A DNA stretch of 64,000 nt from Cavia porcellus (Eukaryota > Chordata > Mammalia > Rodentia > Caviidae), in the NCBI RefSeq assembly GCF_034190915.1, contig NW_026947502.1, positions 36,796,785 through 36,860,784 on the forward strand, read 5' to 3'. The position numbers and the translations under genes were made by a program. The notes under the pieces are model-generated. The model was not told the DNA's origin and did no database searches. It saw only the letters and a program-made list of their open reading frames with translations. Of the stretch, positions 45,341 to 57,910 are shown piece by piece. How positions within the stretch are numbered: the first letter of the stretch is position 1; each line of letters starts with the position of its first letter.

Positions 45341-46195
45341 ACTGTTAACTACTTTTGAAGTATTACATTTTCATCTGTCTTTTAGTCATGTCTCTGCAAG
45401 TGTTTTTTGTCTTTTGGGCGTGGGGAGCTACTTATTTTCTTCTTACACTAACTTTGAGAACTGCAATCCTGCTCATTTTTTTAAGTGGAAATGGATTTTT
45501 TTGTGCTTTTAGCATGAAGGGACACTCCAGTTTCTGTCTCTAGATACTGCCTCTTCTAGTTCCATGGAGCTAGAGCTACCTTTTTTTTTTCACAGTGATT
45601 TGCATGATTATGCATGTCCACATTAATGTGCCTACTGGCCTTCCTTCCAACATTTACCTTGGCCATTTCTTTCTTCCTTCTGTCATATTGCACTTGTCCT
45701 GTTCAATCTGGATTTTACTTGTAGCAATTTCTCCCCAGTTCTGGGCTCTCTCATGAATTTCAAGAGGAACATAGTATAGTATGAGGCTCAGACAGCTCTC
45801 ATTTGTCATCAGATCTTACCGTACAGCTTTAACCCCTGAAGGTGGAAACCCTTCCCACTTTCAGCAGGGTTCTCAGACTGGCCTACTGTACTTTGCAGTG
45901 AGAAACTGGGTAATACAGTTCTACAGCTTGAGGCTTTACAAACCAGTTGTCTTCTACTTCCACAAAAATGCAGAAACGCTATGGGTATGGTTTGTTCTCA
46001 TTTATTTGTATTTTAAGATTCATAATTTGTCATCCTGTTCTGTAGACAATGTCTGTGGCTGTCCTAGTTATTCTGTGTTTTTATAAGTAGATTAAATTAC
46101 TGTACTGCTATCACGTTCCCTGAGTTTAAACTGTGAAGACCTTTATTGTAGAAAAGAGGTTTTACACTAACTTTATGAGAATTATGACAGAAAGC
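45341..46195. other. unassigned non-coding DNA
   Basis: Nothing recognised. A 101-codon plus-strand frame (45781-46086) has no domain or splice context. Confidence 0.45.
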
Positions 46196-46355
46196 ATGAC
46201 TAGGCATTTGCTCTATTTCAGATACTCTGCTACCTGCTTCTTATGCACTGTCTCATTTAGTCCTCTATCAACCTGGTGAGCTGTTTTACTACTTTCCTGT
46301 TGAACTGGCACATGCGGGATGTAAAGCAGCTCGTCTGATTCCAGTGCTGCTGCTG
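46196..46355 (+). repeat. MIR-like ancient SINE
   Basis: tttgctctatttcagatac, cttatgcactgtctcattta, gtcctctatcaacctggtga and tctgattccagtgctg parallel the MIR core and 3' part. Diverged, so only the order of blocks supports it. Confidence 0.55.
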
Positions 46356-47164
46356 CTTCCTCACTGTCTATTAACTATGTTCAGGTCCAACAGTTATCAA
46401 ACTATGACCACTATCAGCACCATCTATTTGACTTTATTTTACTTATAAGTAAGAATCTAACAAATACCAAATATGTATCACTGGTCAACTCTAAAAACAC
46501 TGTACATGATAAATAGGTTAACAGCAGCTTTTCTTGTTATAAAAAAAATACTGCTAAGCAGGAAGGGGAGAAGTTAGACTAGGGGACAGTTGTTTGAGAT
46601 GGTGAGTCTTTTCTTATTATGTCACTACTGCTAAAGGATGGAGCATATATGTGGAATATTGCTTATAATTTATTAATAAATATTTTTCTTCTAAGTAACT
46701 ATTTAGAAACAAGAAGAGCTTTTTCCACAATCCATAAAGTCCTAGTATTTTTTGGTCAATGTTTCTGTGAAACATGAACATTCACTGGTCCATAAAGTTT
46801 CCGAAGGGTCTGAATCCCAAGTATATCAACTAGAACAATTCTATCACTAATATTCCTTTGCTATTAAATTACTCAAGGAGTTAAAAAATATGTAATAGTT
46901 TTATGAATTACTTGAGCTAGAATTATTTTCTAACTTTCATTCATAAACATAATTAATATTATTTTATTACCTTTTAATCTCATAGGGTAACTCAGAAAAA
47001 ACAATGTGGGCTTTATAAACTCCTAAAGTCATTATACACAAGTTGTTTTAACTCTCAGTGTCTAAAGGATGGCTTAGTTTGAGATACAGATGTAATAATC
47101 TGTGGAAAGATAACATATTGTTAATCCTACTTTTTCATCTTTGGAAGATTTGTAATTTTAAAAA
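46356..47164. other. unassigned AT-rich non-coding DNA
   Basis: No gene or repeat recognised in about 0.8 kb. Confidence 0.45.
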
Positions 47165-47254
47165 AAATTGTTTTTAGTGGTGCTGAGGATTGAACCCAGG
47201 GCCTCACACATGCTAGTTAAGTGCTCTACCACTGAGCATCATCCCAGACCTATT
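47165..47254 (-). mobile_element. ID-like SINE
   Basis: gtgctgaggattgaaccc, agggcctcacacatgctag, gtgctctaccactgagcatc and atcccagacc are a reverse ID of the older 'CATGC' type, unlike the recent CCTTGCAAGCAGG copies. Confidence 0.85.
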
Positions 47255-47842
47255 AACATTTTTTAACATTAAAAGTTAAAAAAATAGTTGCCTTTACAAT
47301 TCAGCATTAAACTAAGCATGCCAATAACAAGCACTTTTCTAAGTATATACTAGATTTCCCTTGGGAAGAATGATTATGTTAGGGTATTTTCCCTCTAATT
47401 TAGGAAATAAATTTAAAATGTTACAATCTGATATAATTTTTATATTGACATCCATAAAATAATTCAATTTTAATTTTACCAAGACTAACTTAAACCCAGT
47501 TCCTTCAGTGAGATTTCCTTCTCCTTTTCAGTATGAGACTCAAACTTCTGAATGCCATCACACAAAGGATGTGATCTGACAAGCTGGTTACTAATGAAGA
47601 GATTTTATACCATCTCTTTTATGATTAGCCAGTTCATAGAATTAAGAACAAAACAAACCAGTAAGCAAAGTGAAACCCTAGTTATTACCCTCTTAAAGGG
47701 TTACCTTTCCCTCCCACTGATCTGGAATTATAAAAATATGTGACTATGTGTGAAGTTGTACCACTGAATTTACTTGACTGGTTTTATTTTTGTATTTACA
47801 TGTTTTTATTTACTTACTTTGAAAAAAATTATGCAATTATTA
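47255..47842. other. unassigned non-coding DNA
   Basis: No gene recognised. AT-rich with one 63-codon frame that looks accidental. Confidence 0.45.
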
Positions 47843-48162
47843 CAGGCTGAGTATCTCTTATTCAAAATGATAGGGACCATTTCAGAAGTGTTTGAGATTT
47901 TAAATGGCTTTAAAATTTTAAAATATTTACTTACACACACCTGAAGATGAGACCCAAGTCTAAATACAGAATAAATTCATGTTTCATTCATTACTCACAC
48001 ACATGGCTGAAGGCAATTTTCTATAATCTATTTTGGGTCCCTCTGTTTTGACTATGACCCGTCACATAAGGTCAAATGTGGAATTTTCCACTTTTAGTGC
48101 CAAAGTTTGAATGTTGATCTTTTCAGATTTCGGATTTTTGTACTAGGGATGCTCAACCCAAT
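47843..48162 (+). mobile_element. MER2-like DNA transposon (Tigger group, non-autonomous)
   Basis: It starts caggctgagtatctcttat after TA and ends tagggatgctcaaccc followed by aata. Inside are ggaccatttcagaagtgttt, gacccaagtctaaatac, tgacccgtcacataaggtc and gtggaattttccacttt. All are characteristic of MER2, which spread before placental orders split. It lies about 0.95 kb past the PGGT1B stop codon. Confidence 0.85.
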
Positions 48163-49108
48163 AGTTTGAAATTAGACTGGCTGACAAACTGGTGGCAATG
48201 AAATAAAAAAAAAGAAATAACCCAAATGGCTAAAAATAACTCAGCTATAAAAGTACAGTTTATAGTATCACAAATCTCAGAAAAACAAACAGAAACACTA
48301 AATGTCTTTCCTGCTAGATAAGAAAGACTCACTTCTTTGTGTCCACAAAAGGCAACTAATGATTGAGATTTTAAAGAGTTAACTGATACTCACCCCAGCA
48401 ATGTCTAATTAAGGACACTGACACAATAAAACTTTCTCATTCATAGTATCACAGATAATTCAATTACTTCCCCTATAATACATAATAGACTTCTCTCTAG
48501 AAAATTATCGTATTAGTTAAACCTATTTATTCTTACTACGAAGTTATTACTTTCATTTATATAAGTCACATAAGTTTAATTGGCACACTTTAGACAAAAT
48601 ACATCATTCTTTAAAAAAATTATATGATCATTTGTTTTCAATTAATAATGTTACATGATTAATTCATTAAAGCAAATTTTTACCATTATTAGTCAATATT
48701 TTTAAATATTCTCTAAGGGCTCACCTGAAGATTATCAATGCTATTTGAACTGTAAACTTGTTTTGAAGATTTGTGTTCATTTTATAAGATAAAATTTGTA
48801 CTGAAGGGTTTTAAAAAAAGATAACCTACATATATAGTTTTGTTTTCCTCAAAGAACTTCTTAGAAATACAGTATAAACATTTATGAGCCATAATAGAAT
48901 CCACTGTGGTTCAAACTTCACAAAGATTTTCTTGAAACCTAGTACAAAGGTTACTGGCTTGAGACCATATCAAGTGGTATCAGTACAAGCTTTGATTGTA
49001 ACTCTACCCCTTAAAAAACAGAGCACACATGATTATACATGGCTTTTAACCTTGAGCTACAGTTATGCTACAAACCCCTACCACCCCTACCTCCCCATTT
49101 AAAGTAAG
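48163..49108 (-). other. PGGT1B: possible PGGT1B 3' UTR, extent unknown
   Basis: This stretch directly follows the PGGT1B stop codon in transcription direction. It is AT-rich and free of recognised repeats. A minus-strand AATAAA (plus tttatt) occurs at about 48526-48531, and others lie further left (for example about 47784 and 46671). I cannot tell which, if any, is used. Confidence 0.4.
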
Positions 49109-49315
<207 letters not shown>

Positions 49316-49509
49316 TTAAACTAGGCATTCTTACTAATTATGCTACAAAATATTTTAGTTTCCAGACTATTAATACATTAAGAATAAATGTAGAAAAATG
49401 CTAAACACATTTTTGGAAACATTTAATTTCTCCAAGTCTTAAACTCTAATTAAAAAACAAACAAAACAAAAAATCCAAAAAACAGATAATCAGAATTAAA
49501 AATATGATG

Positions 49510-49674
49510 AAATCATTTTTTTTTCTTTGCTTTTTTTGAGACAGGGTCTCACTATGCAGTTCAGGCTGGCCTTGAGGTCACTTTGTAGCCCAGTCTGGTC
49601 TTGAACTCCCAACGATACCCCATCTCAGCCTCCCGAGTGCTGGGATTGCAGGCGTGAGCCACCACATCCGGCTC
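49510..49674 (-). mobile_element. B1-family SINE in the PGGT1B intron
   Basis: tttgagacagggtctcacta, ggctggccttgaggtcac, ccagtctggtcttgaactcc, gtgctgggattgcaggcgtg and accacatccggctcc. Same orientation as the gene; few changes. Confidence 0.95.
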
Positions 49675-50489
49675 CAATGAAATCATTATTAACCAGTATC
49701 TCCTAACTGAAGAGATGACACTATTAGCATTCTCTTAAGGACAGAGAGGAAGAATAGCAATAACATGAAAGTCTTTTCTCACTTTAGTATGCCTTCTTTT
49801 TTGGTTACTGTAGAACACAGAAACAAGTGACTTTATAGTTTTTTCCCCCTTTAAGTGAAAATAAACCTACCTCTGAATTTAAGAGGTAATACATCCCATC
49901 CTTCTACGTCCTAGCTTTATTAATGACAGTTCCTGAACTATTTTAAGAAGCAAAAATAACCACCTTGAAATGCTATGTTATTTTTAACATTCTCCTATTT
50001 AAGATGTCAGTTATTCTAAAAATACTTGATCTGACAATAAAAACAAACTCATATTCTATTTGGTTATAATAACAATTTTTCTGCACTGGCCTCACTACAG
50101 TTTCCCTTTTTCCATGAGACAGCAACCCTCTTCTACTAAAGTGGTCACTGAATTCATGTGAGCACTGGCTGTCTCACAGCCTTATATAGACTTCTAAAGA
50201 GCTAAGAATCCTTAGCTATGGGAACACTAATAAAAAAAACAGCTTGGTAGCAGTTAAAATTTTTTTTTATTTTTGAATTAGGCAACATTTGTAATCTCAA
50301 GAGCTATTAAAGTTCAAAAGATTTTACCAAGTTAAACTTTGTCAAAAAAAGTTAACAATTAGACTTTTTCTGATTTACTTTTCTCTAATTTTTAGATTCC
50401 AAAACAAATTTGATTTTTTCTATACTACTGCATCATTTTATATAGCTATCCTAAAATGACAAAGGGCATTAAGAGACATTACACTTTGT

Positions 50490-50574
50490 TTATTTATTTA
50501 TTTTTTGGTACTGGGGATTGAACTCTGGACCAGGGCAGGTGCTTATACTACTAAGCTAAACTCCCTGCCCCTAA
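50490..50574 (-). mobile_element. ID-like SINE in the PGGT1B intron
   Basis: (ttta)n tail, then ggtactggggattgaactc, gggcaggtgcttatactac, taagctaaactccctgcccc. Part of the anticodon arm is missing. Confidence 0.85.
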
Positions 50575-51265
50575 ACTTTACTTTTAGAAACTGAAAGCTT
50601 TCTCAGGAAATAATGCAATAGAAAGATGCATACTATATGTCCAGAATAACATCAAATAGAATCTTATGAAAATGAAAATCTCTCCAGATGAAGTGATGGT
50701 TCTATTTTTCATCAGAAGGAATTTTATTGAAGCTAGAGACCAGAACTTATTTGTTTCAAATTTCAGTAGTTTTAAAAAACACCTCCTTATCTGTAGTGAC
50801 ACACTGAAGTATTTAGAAATATGTATTTATTTTATAATATAATGTTACTCTTTTCAAATGTTTCTTCTATAAATGCATATTAAAATCTCTGCATCAAATC
50901 TGTTATTTGATTTACTAGAACTAAAACTTAATTTTAAAGAATATTATTAAAATGATTTTCTTAAAGGCTCTGAGAATAGTTCTTTCCATATTCAATTTAT
51001 CACACAAAGATTTTCTATGCCTGCTAGTGTACAGAGTTCAAAGATGATCTACTATATCTGTGAAAATTGAGCATCCTATACGATTACTTACACAAATGTT
51101 AAAGTTCGTCACTGATCTCTCCGGGAACAAAGCTTCAAGTATTTTCTTTTGAAAATATATGACATTCTGTAAGTAAGCTTATTCAAGAGATACTTTCTGA
51201 GAGACTGTAATTTCAATTATTTAATTAAGATAGTATCATACACTGATTTTTAAAATATTAAAAGC

Positions 51266-51422
51266 AGATGGGTATGGTGGCACATGCCCGTAATTCTAGC
51301 ATTTGGGAGGCTGAGACAGGAGTATTGCTGCAAGTTTGTGGCCAATCTGGGCTACAAAGTGAGTTTAAGACTAGAATGAACTGCAGAGTGAATATCTTAT
51401 CTCAAAAAGACAAAACAAAAAC
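51266..51422 (+). mobile_element. B1-family SINE in the PGGT1B intron
   Basis: gatgggtatggtggcacatg, gtaattctagcatttggg, gtggccaatctgggctac, then the duplicated core agactagaatgaactgcag and a tail aagacaaaacaaaaacc. Opposite orientation to the gene. Confidence 0.92.
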
Positions 51423-52189
51423 CCAAAATAACCTTCAGCTTTCTTGAGGCATTTTTAAGCATGTAAAGCTATGTATTATTTTAGAGCGATGCACTGTACA
51501 TACTAAAAATTAAAATATTTTGCTTTAGAAATTAATTTATGAGTGTGAGGAAATATTCCTGCTTCTTTAAGTACAAAAATATGATTTTATCCGTCTTTTA
51601 TGTTTTGATTCAAGTACACATTCCCACCAGTATTATGACAGAAGATGAGCTGAAGAGGTAACTTTTTAGACTGAAAATAAAAACTGTAATTCTACTGCAA
51701 TGCTTTAAAAACAATTATTCCTTGTATCTGGTTTATATATTGATTGTACTTCTTTGACAACTTGCTAGCAAAAGTATCAATGCTCTGAATTATTTTCACT
51801 CTTACACTGATTTTAATGGAAAGGTAAATGGACAGCTTAGCCTGTGTACATGGCTGGTCAGGTTGGAGAATAGCACTAGTGGTGGGAGAAGAGGCAGACT
51901 CTGGGTGTTGTTCACACTGTTTGAATGTATCTGGTTCTTGAGTTTTAGACAGTGAACAGTGCAAGTTGAGATATTAAGCACTCACCTAGAAAAGTTACCT
52001 GAATCTACTGAAACCTGGAGAACAACAACATGGGAAGTGAGATATAAAGCCCTTTTCCTGTCCATGTCATGGTCCAGGAAGTCTGTATTTATAACCCCAT
52101 GGAAACATGATTGGAATTCTAGCAAATTAATTTCAAAGTACCACCTCCAGTGCAACCCATGGCGAGAATAAAAACACCAATACATATTT

Positions 52190-52860
52190 ATAGTTAAGGG
52201 CAGCCAATGGGTCCTGAGTCTGGTCCAGGTGAGGGTTCATGGAACAAAGACCACGGTCCAGGGCCTAACCCAGATTTTATTCATTCCTAAAGAAGGGAGT
52301 GGCTAGAGAATGAGTGATTGTACGAAAGGTGGGAATTACCTGAGTACTGTGAGCTGGGATAGTTAGGAAGCCAGAAAGCACCTCTGCACTATGCAGAGAG
52401 AAGGGTATGCAGAAAGACCAACCTGCACAACACAATTGAGGTAGCATTTAATGTTTAGGAGGCTGTTGCTTCAGTTTCTGATATGTAAACTTTTCAGCCC
52501 TAAGAAGTCATAGCCTCTTATCTTGAGGCTTAAGCCCAGCTGCCAGCCCTGGAGCTGTGTGGCTCTGCCACATTGTTGGGCTCAACCATTTAGAGAGACT
52601 CTGAGGTGGGGAAACAGCGACTGTGAGCCGGCTTCAAAGCTTATGCATCATTACTTTGGCTGGCCCCATTTACATTGCTTAGAGCCAGCTGACGGGAAAA
52701 AGAAATGGCTTAGCCAGGTCTGTACGCATCAGTATGAGGAGACAGGGCCAGGTATAGCCAAAGTGGAGTTAACAGCTCTGTATTCAAGGAGAGCCATCCA
52801 GGTGGTCTTCTCCAGTGAGGAATACCTGTATTCAGAATTTGATACATTTTTCAATTAATG
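52190..52860. other. unclassified GC-richer block in the PGGT1B intron
   Basis: The base composition is visibly richer in G/C than the flanks. It has a 111-codon plus-strand frame (52523-52858) without a domain, and phrases such as gggcctaacccagattttat. It could be an old LTR or a processed-pseudogene piece; I see no TG...CA ends, poly(A) or duplication to decide. Confidence 0.35.
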
Positions 52861-53179
52861 ACTTATAAAATGAATAAGAATAGCTTTTCTTTAGAATTGC
52901 GAGCAGTTTGTCCTACTTAGCTCCAATAATGCCTAACAATTCTGAATGAGACAAATATTTTCCTATTTTGTAAAGGTCCCATTCAGGTCATCTGCCATAC
53001 TATCACAAATGAAATAAGATATTGCTAAGAATTTTGAGGAAAATGCCCACCATACCTCTACATCTTGATAACCTTTTCCTTTATAATGGTCACTACCCTA
53101 AATCTATCTCAAATAATCTATCTTTTAAAAAATAGACTTAAGCTATCTTTTAAAAAATACACTATTTAATTTAACTTTA

Positions 53180-53413
<234 letters not shown>

Positions 53414-54169
53414 TTACATTTCAGATATGTATCATTTAAATATGTTTTTCTGTAGTTAAGGCCTCTCAAGAGCAAATCTGTGAGGATTTCAACATTTAAA
53501 CTTCATCAGCTACAATGTCTTTTTTCTCTTCTTGCCAAGTCCACTCTCCTTTTCTTAACCAAAAGGGAACTTTAGCTCTTTGTATCACATTAAGCTAGAT
53601 CAAACACAATTTCTCTAATCAGCTCAAAATAATCATTTAAAAGTATCACATTTTAACTTTTATTATAGGTTCTTAATACATGTGTTACAAACTGATATAA
53701 CTGAAATTAAAAATATTTCAGAAAGGAGCACGAAAAATCATTATTAACCAAAAGCTAGAGATAATTTTATATAAGTATATTAAAAACTTACAGTGCTTTA
53801 AAAGATAAAGCTGATACAAGTATGATTAGAATATAAAAAACTGTAAACAGTCATGTAGGACATATATTTTATATTCTATCTCAAAATCTCATTAAGAAGA
53901 TGAAAAAGACCTATGAAGAAAATGGAGTCAAGGAATAAAAGACAAAAGAGTTCAAGAAAGTTTTGAAGATAAGGTGGTATAAAGTGTGCTAATAGTCATA
54001 GGAAGATACTAGTGGTGATGAACAACATTTCTCCAAAAAACAAAACAAAATAAAACAAAACAAAAGAAAGATAAAGCTTAAAGAAAATTATGATAGAAAT
54101 AAAGAACAAATTTGCTCATTTATTTTCACTTAACTAGTAGAATATAAAGAAAGAAACTTTTTGAAATCC

Positions 54170-54960
54170 TGACGTTAGGGACACTTCCCATCATGTAGCA
54201 CATGTGCTGTCACATAAAAAACAATTATAACCTCAGTGCTCTACTTTCTAGATCAGTCTTGTGAAGGACATTCATAACCGCTAAACAACTTCAGGGCCCA
54301 TTAGATTAGCTCTCTGGAGAAGGCCACTGACTGTGGTCTCTCCTGTACTGACCCTTATGGCTCAAAGCAGCTAGATGGAAACTGCTCCCCCTTTCCCCTA
54401 ATTGCAGTTAGGGGTACCTTTTAGGGGTGGGGTGGGAATACTATGGACAGCTGAGTTAGGTAGAAATATTACAGGCAGTCAGACAGGGCTGGGCTTCAGG
54501 GGAGTCGAAGAGGATGAGAACACATGGGAACTGTGACTGGAGAGGAATCTGAAGACAGAAGTCACAATGGCCACATTTACACAAGATAAACACAAGTTCG
54601 AGATTATTGGTATCACCCTTTTGAAATTTCCCTTATAAATAAAGTGTTATCTCATTGGGGTGGGCCATCCTCTTCCACCCACTAAAACCAAGACTAAAAT
54701 GAAGTCTGAAACTGAGACTACTAAACCTAAGACTAAACACAAGCTAATCTACAGATTGATGACTATGTCATCCACATGCACTTGCTACTGGTCAATCAAT
54801 TATTATCCAATTGTTGACTCACGTTGTAGCTACCTCATGACTTTACTCTATAAAACCTAAGAAAGGTAGGCTGGCTGGCAACCCAATCAGGGCCCTTTCC
54901 TATCTCCCAGGAGCTAGTCCTATTTCCCATTATTTCTCAATAAATTTTCCTATTCTTAAA
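54170..54960 (+). mobile_element. possible solo LTR (endogenous retrovirus-like)
   Basis: A promoter-like ctttactctataaaacc (54841-54857) lies about 90 bases before a signal ctcaataaattttcc (about 54947), with caatcagggccctttcc between. That is the U3-R-U5 order of an LTR. The left boundary is uncertain (between about 54170 and 54400) and I cannot show TG...CA ends or a duplication. It has no internal region or genes. Confidence 0.4.
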
Positions 54961-55699
54961 AAAGAATGATGTTTAATAAAATATTGTCAATAAATGCTAA
55001 CTACTGATTTTCAAATTTCAGAACCCTTAGGCAAAAAATAAGATTTGATTATTGTTACCAAACAAAATATGAATGTTATCTAATGTAACATTTAGAAGTA
55101 AAAGCAAGCATACAGCTTTGAAAAGAAATAAAAGGGTCAAATTCAAAACTAATAATAAAATAATCATTAACATTTTGCTGGAAAAAAGTGAAGGTAAATC
55201 TAGTTAGGAATCAAAGATACCTAAAAATAAAGACATTTAAAAATAGACCAAGATGTCTAAAATGTTTCTATGGCTGGGAAGTCAAGAAATTGATACATCA
55301 TTTAAAATTAAGGTAATGGTCATAAAAATGAAAATTAAAAAATGTTTAGAAGTGGTTTCCTTCAGGAATTGTCAAATGTTAAGACTGTATCAGTAAGATT
55401 CAAGGACCAAATACAGGTTAAAGATGGGACAATCTGATTATTGAAAAGAAACAAGTTCACAATGATACTCAAAAGAAAACCCCAACATTTCCCTGGGAAT
55501 CTTGAGAGGATGCTTCAGAATCAACTCACTGTGCTGAACTGAACTAACATTGACAGAGAGAACTGTTTAACTGTTTTCTGTACAAATTATGCCTTAGGGC
55601 CAGTAAAGTTCTTAAATGAATGTTAGTGAATAAATTTAGCAGTAATGGTAGAATGTCACCATTTTTAATCCCTTAATAATATAAAGAATCATGCTGGAT

Positions 55700-56006
55700 T
55701 TTATATGGTACAAAAATTAACTCAAGTCTAATGAAAAGACCTAAACACCATATGACTACACAACTATTAGAAGACAAATTTAGGGAAAGTCTTCATGTCA
55801 CTGATTTGGCAATTATTTCATAAATGCGATACAAAAAGAACAAGAAAAAATTACTAAATTGCACTGCATCAAAACTAAAAACTTTTGTGCATCCAAGGAC
55901 ACTATGAACTGTTAGAAGGCAATTCAAGGGGCTGGGAATTTAGCTTAGTGGCATAAGTACCTGCCTGGCAAGTGCAAGGTCGTGAGTTCAATCCCCGGTA
56001 CAACAA

Positions 56007-56038
<32 letters not shown>

Positions 56039-57022
56039 AAACAAACCCAAAAAACAACTAAAAGGCAATTCAAGTAATGGGAGAAAAACATTTCCTATCC
56101 ATGTACTGTTAAGGGACTAACATCCAGAATAAACGATAATATCCACAATAAACGAATATAATGAAAAACTCCTAAAATCCAACAAAATCTGACTAAAAAG
56201 GGAGGAAGAAAGTAAAACAGACATTTCTCCCTAAAAGATATACAAATCAACAATGAGCACATGAAAAGATGTTTGAGCATCACTACATATTAGGGAAATG
56301 CAAATCACAGCCATGATGAGATATCCTCCAAACTTATGAGGATAGCTATTTCCTAAAAACAAATGAACAAACAAACACACCAGAAAAAAAAAGTGTTGAT
56401 GTGGATGTAAAGAAATTAGAACCCTTACACATTGTTGATAGAAATGTAAAATGGTGCAGTTGTTGTGGAAAAGTTCAGTAGTTCTTCAAAAAGTTAAAGA
56501 TAAAGCTCTCATATGAGGAGCATTTTCACATCGGGGCATGTAAGTCCGGAAAGATAAAGGCAGGAATCTGTACATACCGTGTACATCACAACATTAGTCA
56601 CAACAGTCAATAGGTGCAAACAACTCACTGACCACTGATAGAAGTATGAATAAGAAAAATGTAGCACATCCATGCAATAAAGTATTATTTAGCCATAAGA
56701 GGAATAACATTTTGATATGTATTACAACATAGGTGAACTATGAAAATAAGCTAAGTGAAATACAGTAGACAGAGAAGAAATATTTCACAATTCCACAAGG
56801 ACCTAGAATAGGCAAACTCACACAGAGCAGTACAGAGGTTAGTTCCCAGGAGGTAGGCAAGGCGGCAATGGAGTGGCTGGGAAGTTAACATTTACCCATT
56901 AAAGAACTTTCATGTTTGGGGATGATAAAAAAGTGCACATAAATAGTGGAGGTGATTATACAACACTGTGAATACAACAAGTATCTGCATGTTAGGCTTA
57001 CTTTACTACAATAAAAAAGTTT
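55700..57022 (+). mobile_element. ancient L1M 3' end
   Basis: gacctaaacaccatatgact, aaactaaaaacttttgtgca, aacatccagaataaacgat, gtaaaatggtgcagttgttg, agtattatttagccataaga and aagctaagtgaaatacagt follow the order of the last part of L1 ORF2 and its 3' UTR. It ends with ctacaataaaaaag at about 57020. Diverged, non-coding. An ID interrupts it. Confidence 0.85.
55916..56074 (+). mobile_element. ID SINE with target-site duplication, GGCAAGTGCAAGG subfamily
   Basis: Element proper 55929-56061: ggggctgggaatttagc head, cctgcctggcaagtgcaagg, tcgtgagttcaatccccgg, and a long (aaaac)n tail. The duplication aaggcaattcaag is identical at 55916-55928 and 56062-56074. Confidence 0.94.
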
Positions 57023-57269
57023 TTTAAAAAGCCAATAGCAACTTAATAAAGAAAAAAGCATGTTGACAATTCTGAAGCCCTTTGATCCAAAGGAGAGACA
57101 ACCAAACATTAGGTGCTTCTTGATATGATTCATCACTGACTGGATGTTTAATAAGAAAAAATGAGTAATTTTTTAGATGTGATATGTACATATCCATGTT
57201 TTTCCATATATCCATATATATTTACATAGACGATATTTAAATGCACATATGTATTTATATACACACACA

Positions 57270-57372
57270 AATTTCTAAGTGACTCAGGTAGGACTCAAAT
57301 TTGTAATCTTTCTGCCTTAGCTTCCTAGAGTGCTAAGATTACAGTTGTGTGTGTGCTACCATGCTCAGTTTA
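57270..57372 (-). repeat. B1-like SINE fragment
   Basis: ggactcaaatttgtaatc, gccttagcttcctagagtg, ctaagattacagttgtgtg and taccatgctcagt give the 5' half of a reverse B1; diverged. Confidence 0.75.
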
Positions 57373-57910
57373 AGGTTGTCTTTAAAAAGTTATTGTCATT
57401 AAGAGATTACCTTATCTTGAAGAATTCTACATAGTATAAAAATTGTTTCTAGGATTTACCTTAAAATAACAAAATGAATACAAGAAAGTACTTTAAGAGT
57501 ACAGATGATTGCTCTGAGCTGCTAACTACTGACATTGGTTGATGGATATATGGGAGCCATTACATCAGTCTCTCTCCGTTTGAATGAATGTTCTGATTAC
57601 AGAAAAATCACATGCTGAGAAATGGCACTAGATGTCAGGAGAAACAGGAGTCTACTGCTATCATTTTTGTTTGAACTTATTTCAGTCACAGTGTTATGAG
57701 TCTTGTTTATGAGAGAAAATAAGGGTATCAATAGAAAATGAATAAAAATCCTTGTTGATTTTAGAATACATGAGCTACACAATATTTCTTAAAGGTGAAA
57801 AGGTATTTAGACAGAGAACTTGTGGGATTACTGCCTCAATAACTTTATGCAGTTAGTATATTAAAAGGTATTAAAAACAAGAAAATTCAAAAATATACAA
57901 AAAGATTTTT

